64,000 bases of DNA, taken from Candidatus Woesearchaeota archaeon B3_Woes (GTDB taxonomy: Archaea; Nanobdellota; Nanobdellia; Woesearchaeales; B3-WOES). Below, in pieces: positions 16,889-24,055 of the stretch (position 1 is the first letter of the stretch; each line of letters begins with the position of its first letter). A program made the translations under genes and the position numbers. The notes under the pieces were generated by a model. That model did not search any database and was not told the origin of the DNA. It saw only the letters and a program-made list of their open reading frames with translations. Where the stretch lies: the NCBI GenBank assembly GCA_005222965.1, contig NJBG01000001.1:613533-677532 (forward strand), read 5' to 3'.

Positions 16889-17802
16889 TTTAACTCTTTA
16901 TTTATTATTTTTTTAAAGGTTTTAAATGGTTTTGGACCAACAATCTTTTGTTCATTTATGAAAAAAGTTGGAGTTCCAACCACACCAGCATGTAAACCCA
17001 TTAGAGAATCACTATCAATCTCTTGTTTATACCTATCATCATAAACACACTCTTTAAATTGTTCTACCTCTAATTTAAGATTCGTTGCAATTGAAAAAAA
17101 CGAATAATCATTTTTTATACTATCTTGTAAATCAAACAAAGCATTATGATATTCTACATATTTATCCTGTTCTTGAGCACAATTTACAGCCAAAGCAGCC
17201 CTATAACTTAAATTATGATGGGGTATGTAAAATGTTTTGAATTGAAAATTAACTCTACCCATATAATAATCAATAACTTCTTGAACTATTGGTTCTGCTT
17301 TTTTTGTATAAGGGCACATATAACATCCAAACTCTATTATAGTCAATTCTGCCATTTCTTCTCCTATTATAGGATCATCATCCTCAAGAGATGGATAAAC
17401 TATTTCTGATTGAATTGTTATATCACCTTCTGATATCTTGCTGTTTTCACCAGTAAGGTCAAATATACAAAAATCAGTTGATTCTGGCCCATTACAATTC
17501 CCATAATTTACGTAATTATACAACCCACTTATACTTACATAAAAACTCCATAAAAATATAATTAAAACAATCCAAGATAAAATTTTATAATGTTTATAGA
17601 CAAATTTTGCTGTTTTCGGAGAGTATCTAAGTACAGTTCCAGTAACATCAGATTTTATTTTATCATCTAGACCAGATCTACATTTTCTTAATGTTACAGT
17701 CCTAAACAAACAATCTAATGCATCTTTAGTTAATTTTCTATACTTAACACTAAATATACCAAGTACCGCAAAAATTGGTAATGCTACTAAACATAAAACC
17801 AT
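16885..17802 (-). CDS. Membrane-anchored DsbA-like thiol oxidoreductase
   Basis: This is predicted to catalyse dithiol-disulfide exchange outside the membrane. The N-terminal half has two hydrophobic segments (MVLCLVALPIFAVLGIF and ILSWIVLIIFLWSFYVS) separated by a basic loop. The C-terminal 170 residues are a thioredoxin-fold DsbA/FrnE-like domain: LTIIEFGCYMCPYTKK holds the CxxC active site and GVVGTPTFFINEQK the cis-proline loop. It is the first gene of a pair with the SufS-like gene (4-nt overlap). The CYMC spacer resembles archaeal and DPANN exported DsbA-like proteins. Confidence 0.85.
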   Translation of the reverse strand: MVLCLVALPIFAVLGIFSVKYRKLTKDALDCLFRTVTLRKCRSGLDDKIKSDVTGTVLRYSPKTAKFVYKHYKILSWIVLIIFLWSFYVSISGLYNYVNYGNCNGPESTDFCIFDLTGENSKISEGDITIQSEIVYPSLEDDDPIIGEEMAELTIIEFGCYMCPYTKKAEPIVQEVIDYYMGRVNFQFKTFYIPHHNLSYRAALAVNCAQEQDKYVEYHNALFDLQDSIKNDYSFFSIATNLKLEVEQFKECVYDDRYKQEIDSDSLMGLHAGVVGTPTFFINEQKIVGPKPFKTFKKIINKELK

Positions 17803-17859
17803 TTTTATTCATATTAGGTAATATTGAAACCCTTTTTAAAGATAACTGTGAAACTAGTT

Positions 17860-18345
17860 TCACTTAAGAACTATAATATTAGTCATGCCTCTTCTCTTTC
17901 TTTCAAGAACTTTTTTGTTTTCCATCTTGTCAAGAAGCCTGGTTACATTTACTTTTGATAATCCTGTTTCTTTAATAATATCGCTTTGATACATTGAACC
18001 TTCTTTTCCTTTTATCATATTATATATATTCTTTTCTTCTTTATTCAATTTTGAAAGATTAACCTTTTTAAATTTAGAATCACTAGCTTCTGTTTTATTA
18101 AATACCAAATAAAATCCAACCACAAGAATAACAAAAGCTATACCAAACGCCCCAACAATCAACCACGAAGTATTGTTCTTATGCACAGGACATTCTTTCA
18201 TATCCATGTCAGGAGTTTCAGAAACCAATTCACAAAGAAGAACTCCTCTTCTATCTATATCTATTTTTACAAATATAAGTACAACCATAAGAATTATAGA
18301 AAAACCAACTAAAGACCATCCAATATTCTTTTGATTGAACTCCAT
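17860..18345 (-). CDS. Membrane protein with C-terminal winged-helix DNA-binding domain
   Basis: The protein has two transmembrane segments (WSLVGFSIILMVVLIFV and WLIVGAFGIAFVILVVG) flanking an external loop with two cysteines (LLCELVS and KECPVHK). A cytoplasmic winged helix follows (EEKNIYNMIKGKEG, SDIIKETGLSKVNVTRLLD, wing KRRGMTNIIVL). It may be a one-component membrane sensor-regulator whose external cysteines sense redox state; this is inference. The ATG at 18345 (161 aa) is preferred to a TTG three codons upstream. It sits between the DsbA-like pair and the cupin operon. Confidence 0.8.
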   Translation of the reverse strand: MEFNQKNIGWSLVGFSIILMVVLIFVKIDIDRRGVLLCELVSETPDMDMKECPVHKNNTSWLIVGAFGIAFVILVVGFYLVFNKTEASDSKFKKVNLSKLNKEEKNIYNMIKGKEGSMYQSDIIKETGLSKVNVTRLLDKMENKKVLERKRRGMTNIIVLK

Positions 18346-18399
18346 TTTCTTCAAAATATCATAATTTTTTTAATATTTAAATACTTCGTTTCTATATAT

Positions 18400-18717
18400 T
18401 TAATTCGTCAACAATAACAATATTGCTAAATCTTCTTCTGCTTTTAAGGAATGAGGAGCATCCTTTGGCATAAAGATAAATATGTTTGGCTTCATTTCTA
18501 TTTCTTTATCAAATAATTTAAATATACCTTTTCCCTTAATAACTTGTACAACCCCATTTTTTGTTGAAGTATGCTCATCTATATTAGTTCCTTTTGAAAG
18601 ACACATTAAAGTATAATTATAACTATCTGATTTAGCTAAAACTTTACTAAAAATTCCCTCTTTTGGAAACCCCATAACTTCATTTAAATTTTTAAAAAAC
18701 CCTTTATCTTCTTCCAT
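18400..18717 (-). CDS. Small cupin-domain protein
   Basis: This is a 105-residue single-domain cupin of unknown substrate. The motifs are DEHTSTKNGVVQVIKGKG (a degenerate motif 1) and IFMPKDAPHSLKA (motif 2), which provide likely metal-binding His residues. It is the last gene of the rubrerythrin/superoxide reductase operon. Its start codon directly follows the stop of the 40-aa ferredoxin-like gene with no gap. The context suggests a role in oxidative stress or metal handling. Confidence 0.82.
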   Translation of the reverse strand: MEEDKGFFKNLNEVMGFPKEGIFSKVLAKSDSYNYTLMCLSKGTNIDEHTSTKNGVVQVIKGKGIFKLFDKEIEMKPNIFIFMPKDAPHSLKAEEDLAILLLLTN

Positions 18718-18840
18718 TTATACCTCTTCTATTTTTATTGCATCAACAGGACAGATTTCTTTAGCTTCCTTATTACATCCAAGTTCTTCAACTTCTTTTT
18801 TTAGAATATTATAAATCCTATCAATATCAACTTTTTTCAT
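18718..18840 (-). CDS. Ferredoxin-like microprotein (40 aa)
   Basis: This very short gene encodes MKKVDIDRIYNILKKEVEEL followed by GCNKEAKEICPVDAIKIEEV. The last part (CPVDAIKIEE) is the exact C-terminal signature of a 4Fe-4S ferredoxin half. Only two cysteines are present (C22 and C30), so it cannot ligate a cubane cluster alone; it might dimerise or be a relic. The gene is intact, ends right at the cupin start and lies 24 nt after the superoxide reductase gene, which supports it being translated within the operon. Confidence 0.65.
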   Translation of the reverse strand: MKKVDIDRIYNILKKEVEELGCNKEAKEICPVDAIKIEEV

Positions 18841-18864
18841 CTTTAAATCTAGAATGCTTATTCT

Positions 18865-19251
18865 CTATTTACTTACCCATACTCCATGAAGATTACAAAA
18901 TATTCTTGCTTTTAATCCATCTGTTTCAACTATACAACAAAAATCTGCTTCAGGTTTATCACCGGGTTTAAGTCTTTTCCCTATAATCACTTCACCATAT
19001 TTAATTAATTGAACAAGGCCGATATAATGCCCATCTTCCATTGGATGAGGCACTGAACCAATCTTTACTTTTATGCCTTTATCTGTTTTTTCTATTACAG
19101 GAACATGTTTTTCCTGTCCTTCATCATTCGTTTTTTCTTCTAATAATATCATTTCCTGACCACAACACACAATAGCAGGATCTTTTGCTTCAATAACAGA
19201 AACAACATTTCCACACAACTCACATTTATAAATTCCATTTGCTTTTACCAT
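18865..19251 (-). CDS. dfx: Desulfoferrodoxin-type superoxide reductase
   Basis: Superoxide reductase converts superoxide to hydrogen peroxide without releasing oxygen. The N-terminal desulforedoxin domain has four cysteines (IYKCELCGN and AIVCCGQEM). The catalytic domain has the Fe(His)4Cys ligands in KHVPVIEK, VGSVPHPMEDGHYIG and FCNLHGVWVS. The start at 19251 is set by AAAAGGTGAT upstream. It lies 12 nt after trxB and is transcribed with rubrerythrin, glutaredoxin and TrxB, giving a complete superoxide and peroxide detoxification set. Confidence 0.95.
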   Translation of the reverse strand: MVKANGIYKCELCGNVVSVIEAKDPAIVCCGQEMILLEEKTNDEGQEKHVPVIEKTDKGIKVKIGSVPHPMEDGHYIGLVQLIKYGEVIIGKRLKPGDKPEADFCCIVETDGLKARIFCNLHGVWVSK

Positions 19252-19263
19252 ATTTATCACCTT

Positions 19264-20169
19264 TTAATCTTTCTTTTTAGCCAAATATCTTGCAGCCTTA
19301 ATTAGTGCCATACATCCCTGACCAGCAGCAATTACATACTGGTATTCATGGCCAGATGCACAATCTCCTGCTGCAAATATTCCAGGAACATTAGTGTTTG
19401 TCTGACAATCTATAGATATATGATTGTGTTCATCTAATTTAATAACATCTTCAAAATTTTCAGTATTTGGTATCCTTCCAATTTCTATAATAACTCCTTG
19501 AACATCTATTGTTTTTTCTTCACCATCTTGCTCATACTTAACTCCTGAAACAAAATTGTCACCTAAAATCTCTTTTGTTTCAACATTGAACAAAATTTCA
19601 ACCTTAGAATTCTCTTTTACTCTTTCCTGAAGATATTCATGAGCTGTAAATTTATCTCCTCTAACTAAAAGATAAATTTTTGACACAATCTCTTTTAAAA
19701 AATCTACTGCTTCAAGCGCAGCATCCCCCCCGCCAATAATAACAACATCTTTTCCTGAAAACAAAGGACCATCACAAATAGAGCAATAAGTAACCCCTTT
19801 CTTAGCAAACTCTTCTTCTCCAGGAACACCAATTTTCCTAGGCCTAGCACCAGTTGCTATAATCACTGTTCTAGTTTCATACTCTTTTTTATCAGTTATA
19901 ACCTTGAAATTTGAACCTAATTTTTCTATTTTCTTTACCGACTCTTTTATAATATTAACATTATTAAATTTCATCTGTTCTTCCATTACAGAACTAAACC
20001 CTACACCAGTTGTTTTAACTATTCCAGGATAATTCAATATTTCTCCACTTACCATAAACTGACCGCCAATATCAGAAGAAATAATCTCAAACTTCATCCT
20101 TTTTCTTGAAGCATAAATTGCTGAACTTAATCCAGCAATCCCTGCTCCAATTATTATTGAGTCATACAT
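19264..20169 (-). CDS. trxB: Thioredoxin reductase
   Basis: This FAD enzyme transfers electrons from NAD(P)H to thioredoxin or glutaredoxin-like proteins. The FAD motif is IIGAGIAGLSSAIYAS, the redox-active disulfide is TYCSICDGPLF (near residue 132), the NAD(P)H Rossmann motif is DVVIIGGGDAALEA, and the C-terminal FAD motif is GIFAAGDCASG. The length of 301 aa is typical. It starts 1 nt after the glutaredoxin-like gene, so that protein is its likely partner. Confidence 0.95.
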   Translation of the reverse strand: MYDSIIIGAGIAGLSSAIYASRKRMKFEIISSDIGGQFMVSGEILNYPGIVKTTGVGFSSVMEEQMKFNNVNIIKESVKKIEKLGSNFKVITDKKEYETRTVIIATGARPRKIGVPGEEEFAKKGVTYCSICDGPLFSGKDVVIIGGGDAALEAVDFLKEIVSKIYLLVRGDKFTAHEYLQERVKENSKVEILFNVETKEILGDNFVSGVKYEQDGEEKTIDVQGVIIEIGRIPNTENFEDVIKLDEHNHISIDCQTNTNVPGIFAAGDCASGHEYQYVIAAGQGCMALIKAARYLAKKKD

Positions 20170-20170
20170 A

Positions 20171-20404
20171 TTATTTTGCCAATTCTGCTTCTATTGCTTC
20201 TTTGTCAAAACCCACAATCACTTTTCCATTAATCTCTATTTGTGGAACACCCATCTGTCCGGATTTTTCCATCATCTCTTTTGCAGCTTCATGATCGACA
20301 GATACATCTATATCTTCATACTCAACTTTCTTCTCGTCTAAAAATTCTTTTATCTTCACGCACCATGGACATGTTGGTGTTGAATAAACTTTTATTTTTG
20401 TCAT
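20171..20404 (-). CDS. Glutaredoxin-like protein (CPWC)
   Basis: This is a 77-residue thioredoxin-fold protein with the active site YSTPTCPWCVKIKEFL and the cis-proline motif QMGVPQIEINGKVI. The size and the GFDKEAIEAEL ending match the NrdH/glutaredoxin-like group that accepts electrons directly from thioredoxin reductase. I use the second of two ATGs because the AGGGGT ribosome site is spaced correctly only for it. The gene is immediately followed by trxB. Confidence 0.9.
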   Translation of the reverse strand: MTKIKVYSTPTCPWCVKIKEFLDEKKVEYEDIDVSVDHEAAKEMMEKSGQMGVPQIEINGKVIVGFDKEAIEAELAK

Positions 20405-20419
20405 TTTCATTACCCCTAA

Positions 20420-20521
20420 TCAATCTTTGATTTCCATTTCACATTTGCATGAATCTTCATCACATTTGCATACATTGCATACTTTTTTACTACCAAAATC
20501 AAAACATTCTTCTTTTTTCAT
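20420..20521 (-). CDS. Cysteine-rich microprotein (33 aa)
   Basis: This short gene encodes MKKEECFDFGSKKVCNVCKC followed by DEDSCKCEMEIKD. Six of 33 residues are cysteine, arranged C-x8-C-x2-C-x-C-x4-C-x-C, resembling a metallothionein or a small zinc/iron chelator. A GAGG ribosome site lies 7 nt before the ATG. Gaps of 11 and 15 nt to rubrerythrin and glutaredoxin show it belongs to the operon. Metal storage or metal buffering in oxidative stress is the likely role, by inference. Confidence 0.75.
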   Translation of the reverse strand: MKKEECFDFGSKKVCNVCKCDEDSCKCEMEIKD

Positions 20522-20532
20522 TTTTAAACCTC

Positions 20533-21078
20533 TTAATTGCAGATTTCACATCCTTCTTTAAAACACATACACTCTGGTTCATAATATTCTCTAGGATGTT
20601 TGCATGCAGGACACTTTTCTGGCGGTTCTGTTCCTTCATGAATATAACCACACTTACTGCATTTCCATCTTATTGGTTTCTCTCTTTTAAACAAAGTTCC
20701 TTTCTCAACCATCTCTAATAATTTTTTATATCTCTCTTCATGCTCTTTTTCTACCTTTGCAATCTCTCCAAACAAATGCGCAGCTTCTTTATTCCCTTCT
20801 TCTTCAGCATCTTTCTTCATATTAGGATACATTTCAGTATTCTCATAATGTTCTCCTTCAATTGCTGCTTTAAGGTTTTCAGCAGTATCTCCAATACCTT
20901 TTAGAAGTTTAAACTCTTCTTTTGCGTGTTGTTTTTCATTATCTGCTGTCTCCTCAAATATCTTCGCAATATAATAATACCCTTGTTTCCTTGCAACCTT
21001 TGCAAAATATGTGTATTTGTTTCTTGCTTGACTCTCACCAGCAAAAGATGCTTTTAGATTTTCTTCTGTTTTAGACAT
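20533..21078 (-). CDS. rbr: Rubrerythrin
   Basis: Rubrerythrin is a peroxide-reducing diiron protein. The ferritin-like domain carries the Glu/His ligands in FAGESQARNKYTYFA, FEETADNEKQHAKEEF, EGEHYENTEMYPNM and AKVEKEHEERYKKL. The C-terminal rubredoxin domain has WKCSKCGYIHEG and CPACKHPREYY. The protein is 181 aa; an extra cysteine-rich tail (ECMCFKEGCEICN) is unusual and echoes the neighbouring Cys-rich microproteins. A strong GGAGGGG site precedes the start and a TATA-like element (about 21108-21125) precedes it, so this is the first gene of the second redox operon. Confidence 0.95.
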   Translation of the reverse strand: MSKTEENLKASFAGESQARNKYTYFAKVARKQGYYYIAKIFEETADNEKQHAKEEFKLLKGIGDTAENLKAAIEGEHYENTEMYPNMKKDAEEEGNKEAAHLFGEIAKVEKEHEERYKKLLEMVEKGTLFKREKPIRWKCSKCGYIHEGTEPPEKCPACKHPREYYEPECMCFKEGCEICN

Positions 21079-21134
21079 ATATATTACCCCTCCTTAGTTT
21101 TTATTTATATAATTTAATTATATAAAAATTGTTG

Positions 21135-21281
21135 TTATCCTTTACAATAAACACAAGGATCACAACCAGCCCCACATCCTACAGTGCTTTTTGTTGAATA
21201 GGACACTTTATTTGATTTGTAATTAAGAGTACTGTACTCTCTGCTTCCTTCATAATGCTGATTTGAATAATAGATAGCCAT
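21135..21281 (-). CDS. Cysteine-rich microprotein (48 aa)
   Basis: This short gene encodes a Tyr/Ser-rich N-terminus (MAIYYSNQHYEGSREYSTLN) and a C-terminus VGCGAGCDPCVYCKG, with cysteines spaced C-x3-C-x2-C-x2-C. This is a plausible metal or Fe-S binding knot. It starts 3 nt after the DUF1858 gene stops and is the last gene of the isc operon. I know no named family for it. Confidence 0.7.
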   Translation of the reverse strand: MAIYYSNQHYEGSREYSTLNYKSNKVSYSTKSTVGCGAGCDPCVYCKG

Positions 21282-21284
21282 TTT

Positions 21285-21491
21285 CTAAAGTTTGTTTAAC
21301 TCTTTCAATAATTTTTCTGAATCTATTCCATAATTTTTACAAATATCTCCTATTTTCAAAAACCCCATCTCCATATGGACCATAGCACACCCCAAACAAG
21401 GAACATTATGTTTAGATAATACTTCATGAGAACCTTCTATCTTCATTACATCACCTAATAAACTATTCTTAGTTATTTTTGTTTTAGACAT
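21285..21491 (-). CDS. DUF1858 small CxxC protein
   Basis: This is a 68-residue protein of the hybrid-cluster-protein-associated redox disulfide (DUF1858) group. The signature is LSKHNVPCLGCAMVHMEMG with the CLGC redox motif, followed by the helix KIGDICKNYGID. Family members occur beside Fe-S and redox proteins; the precise role is not established. It overlaps the end of iscU by 19 nt, so the two are translated together. Confidence 0.9.
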   Translation of the reverse strand: MSKTKITKNSLLGDVMKIEGSHEVLSKHNVPCLGCAMVHMEMGFLKIGDICKNYGIDSEKLLKELNKL

Positions 21492-21856
21492 TTTTCCCTC
21501 TTCTTATAATTTTCAATTGCATTTTTCAAAGCTTTTGTCCCTAATATGGAGCAGTGAAATTTTATAGGAGGCACATCTCCTAATTTTTTAACAATATCTT
21601 CTGGTTTTATCTTTAAAGCATCTTCTACTTTCTTCCCTTTTGCAATCTCGCACATAGCATCTGAAGAAGCTATTGCAGCAACACAACCATAAGTCTGGAA
21701 TTTTATATCTTTTATGGTCCCTTTATCTATTTTGAGGAAGATCTTCATAATATCTCCGCATTTTACATTTCCTTCTTGTCCAACTGCATCAGGCTTTTTA
21801 ATCTCTCCTGAAAATTTTGGATTTCTAAATCTATCTAGTGTTTTTTTATCATACAT
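21473..21856 (-). CDS. iscU: IscU/NifU-N Fe-S cluster scaffold
   Basis: IscU is the scaffold on which sulfur from IscS and iron assemble into clusters. The three conserved cysteines are visible: NVKCGDIMKIFL (C33 region), QTYGCVAAIASSDAM and IKFHCSILGTKALK. The Asp after the first Cys (CGD) is conserved. The 127-residue protein ends in a lysine-rich tail with one extra Cys. It lies in an operon with iscS, separated by an HD-domain hydrolase gene; the start overlaps the hydrolase stop. Confidence 0.93.
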   Translation of the reverse strand: MYDKKTLDRFRNPKFSGEIKKPDAVGQEGNVKCGDIMKIFLKIDKGTIKDIKFQTYGCVAAIASSDAMCEIAKGKKVEDALKIKPEDIVKKLGDVPPIKFHCSILGTKALKNAIENYKKREKCLKQK

Positions 21857-22494
21857 TATAATTCACCTTTCCACTCCTTTTTAAAATGCTTAATAAAATC
21901 TTTTAAATAATCTAATCTTTCTTTACCAAACTCTCTTGCTTTTTCAGTTTTAAAAAATGAAAGTTCCATCAAAGACAACGCATACAACCAATTCAAAACT
22001 GTTTTTGGCTCTTTACTTTTATCCCTAAATCTAAATTCTTTTGGCTCTTCCTCATTTTCATCATATAACCTTCTATTGTAAAGATGTGCTGTAGCTCTTA
22101 AAATACCAATTGCTCCAAGCAGGTCTAACAAATCAGCATCATGTAAAATTTCTGCTTCTCTTGTTTTTGGTTCTAGAAATTTACCCTTTCTATGAACCAT
22201 AACACAATGTATAACATCTTCTATTTTTTCTTCTGGAAATTTATGCTTCCTTAATATCTCAGGAGCCATTCTTGCTCCTTCCTCAGCATGGCACTCAACT
22301 TCATTTTTCCATTGCTTTAATCTTGCAACATCATGCAGTAATACTGCTGCTTTTAATATATCTAAATCAACTTTTTCATCTTTAGCTAATTCCATAGCTA
22401 AATTATAAACTCTTTCAATATGATCAAAACTGTGTCCTCCCCCACTATCAAAATATTTCTGAATATCTTTTATCAATTCCTTAAAATCAAACAT
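21856..22494 (-). CDS. HD-domain phosphohydrolase
   Basis: This is a predicted metal-dependent phosphohydrolase. Metal ligands are visible as SFDHIERVYNLA (H21 area), AAVLLHDVARLKQW (HD pair), CVMVHRKGKF and EILHDADLLDLLG. The 212-residue protein resembles the small YedJ/HD family that acts on nucleotides or related phosphates; the substrate is unknown. It is embedded between iscS (1-nt gap) and iscU (1-nt overlap), an unusual companion for cluster assembly genes. Confidence 0.88.
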   Translation of the reverse strand: MFDFKELIKDIQKYFDSGGGHSFDHIERVYNLAMELAKDEKVDLDILKAAVLLHDVARLKQWKNEVECHAEEGARMAPEILRKHKFPEEKIEDVIHCVMVHRKGKFLEPKTREAEILHDADLLDLLGAIGILRATAHLYNRRLYDENEEEPKEFRFRDKSKEPKTVLNWLYALSLMELSFFKTEKAREFGKERLDYLKDFIKHFKKEWKGEL

Positions 22495-22495
22495 A

Positions 22496-23662
22496 TTATC
22501 CTTCCTTCCTTATATTCCCTATTGGAGACATTTTTCTTAACTTTTCTATTATTCCTGGTAAAATCTCCAAAACATAATCTATCTCTTTTTCTGTAGTAAA
22601 CCTACTTAAGGTTAATCTTAATGAACCATTTGCTTCTTGGTGACTTAATCCAATTGATCTTAAAACATAACTTGGTTCTAAAGTGGCTTCTGAACAAGCA
22701 GAACCAGTTGAAGAACAAACACCCTCATCATCTAAATATCCTCCAATTGCCTCTCCTTCAACACCATCAAAAGATATATTTACATTATTACACAATCTTT
22801 TATCTCCTGTTGCTCCATTAAGTCTAGAATGTGATATTTTTAACATGCCTTTAATTAGTTTATCTCTTAGTTTAGTCATATAATCTACATGTTTTTTATT
22901 TAAACCAAGGTTTACAGCTTCTGCAAAACCAACAACACCAGGAATATCCTCAGTACCAGATCTCATATTAAATTCCTGGCCACCACCACCTTGCCAGGGC
23001 ATTATCTTGGTTCCTTTTCGAATATACAACACACCAACCCCTTTTGGTCCATGTATTTTATGAGCATTTAGTGTCATTAAATCAACAGGTTGTTTTTCCA
23101 TATCTAATTCTGTTTTTGTATAACTCTGACACGCATCTGTATGAAAATAAACATTATATCTCCTACAAACATCTCCTAACTTCTTTAAATCCTGAATAGT
23201 TCCAATCTCATTATTACCATGAATTATAGAAACTAAAATTGTTTTTTCTGTTATTGCTTTTTCCAATTCTTTTGGATATACAAAACCTTCTTTATCTACA
23301 CTCAAATAAGTAACTTCAAAACCCTGTTTTTCAAGCCATTTACAGCTGTTTATAACACATTTATGCTCTACTTTTGTTATAATTATATGATTTCCTTTAT
23401 CTTTATTAGCAAAAGAGATACCTTTCAAAGCAAAATTGTTAGATTCAGTCCCGCCAGATGTAAATATTATCTCTTCTGGCTTTGCATTTATTGATTTTGC
23501 AATTATTTTTCGTGATTCCTCTAGAGCGTTTTTTGATTCTCCACCCAATGAATGAGTAGACGAAGGATTTCCATACTTTTCATCAAAATAAGGCCGAATA
23601 GCTTCAATCACTTTAGAATCCATCATTGTTGTTGCGCCATTATCTAAGTATACTTTTTTCAT
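22496..23662 (-). CDS. iscS: IscS/NifS-type cysteine desulfurase
   Basis: This PLP enzyme supplies sulfur to IscU. The start MKKVYLDNGATTMMD is typical of the family. PLP lysine is in MTLNAHKIHGPKGVGVLY, the aspartate in HTDACQSYTKTELD, and the mobile catalytic cysteine loop is SSTGSACSEATLEPS (near residue 322). The length is 388 aa. The ATG at 23662 overlaps the ArsR stop (ATGA), so I reject an upstream in-frame ATG inside arsR. Operon partners are an ArsR regulator and iscU. Confidence 0.95.
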   Translation of the reverse strand: MKKVYLDNGATTMMDSKVIEAIRPYFDEKYGNPSSTHSLGGESKNALEESRKIIAKSINAKPEEIIFTSGGTESNNFALKGISFANKDKGNHIIITKVEHKCVINSCKWLEKQGFEVTYLSVDKEGFVYPKELEKAITEKTILVSIIHGNNEIGTIQDLKKLGDVCRRYNVYFHTDACQSYTKTELDMEKQPVDLMTLNAHKIHGPKGVGVLYIRKGTKIMPWQGGGGQEFNMRSGTEDIPGVVGFAEAVNLGLNKKHVDYMTKLRDKLIKGMLKISHSRLNGATGDKRLCNNVNISFDGVEGEAIGGYLDDEGVCSSTGSACSEATLEPSYVLRSIGLSHQEANGSLRLTLSRFTTEKEIDYVLEILPGIIEKLRKMSPIGNIRKEG

Positions 23663-23961
23663 TTTTCCATCCTGCATTCATCACAACAAAATTTTGTTAC
23701 GTGTTTTTCAACAAGTTTCATCAAAGGAACCATTGTGTCTTTGTTTAATGAATAAATCCTCTTTTTTCCTTGTTGTTCTACATCTAAAAAATGGCAATCT
23801 ATAAGGCATTTCAAATTATGACTTATTTTACTCTGCTCCTCTTTTAATGAATTACATATCTCTGTCACAGACATTGGTTTTTCTTGTAATACTTCAATAA
23901 TATTTAATCTTGTTTTAGATCCAATTGTCTCAAAGAATGTATCATATGAATGACATTTCAT
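23659..23961 (-). CDS. ArsR-type regulator of the isc operon
   Basis: This is a 100-residue winged-helix protein: TIGSKTRLNIIEVLQEK, SVTEICNSLKEEQSKISHNL and the wing EQQGKKRIYSLN. Cysteines at CLIDCHF and the C-terminal KFCCDECRMEK (three Cys) could bind a metal or an Fe-S cluster, so the protein may sense cluster status. Functionally it would be an archaeal counterpart to IscR; that is inference. Its start codon lies inside a perfect inverted repeat, and it is translationally coupled to iscS. Confidence 0.9.
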   Translation of the reverse strand: MKCHSYDTFFETIGSKTRLNIIEVLQEKPMSVTEICNSLKEEQSKISHNLKCLIDCHFLDVEQQGKKRIYSLNKDTMVPLMKLVEKHVTKFCCDECRMEK

Positions 23962-23980
23962 ATGAACGATAATTCATATG
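23959..23980. promoter_or_regulatory. Putative operator of the ArsR-isc operon
   Basis: CATATGAA (23959-23966) and TTCATATG (23973-23980) form a perfect 8-bp inverted repeat with a 6-bp spacer. A third copy of CATATGAA occurs at 23943-23950 inside the coding start, and TGACAT/ATGTCA flank the arms. The repeat covers the ATG of the regulator gene (23961), so bound repressor would block both initiation and the divergent interval toward rfcL. Autoregulation is the natural reading. Confidence 0.7.
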
Positions 23981-24055
23981 TCATTTATAAATCTTTCGCT
24001 TTTTATATGCTATAACACCATAAACTTAATATATCAATCTTATTTTTATCAAATC

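Noticed and set aside
22621-22883. Open frames antisense to iscS rich in Leu, Pro and His
   Set aside because: They are shadows of conserved IscS codons and have no ribosome site or recognisable domain.
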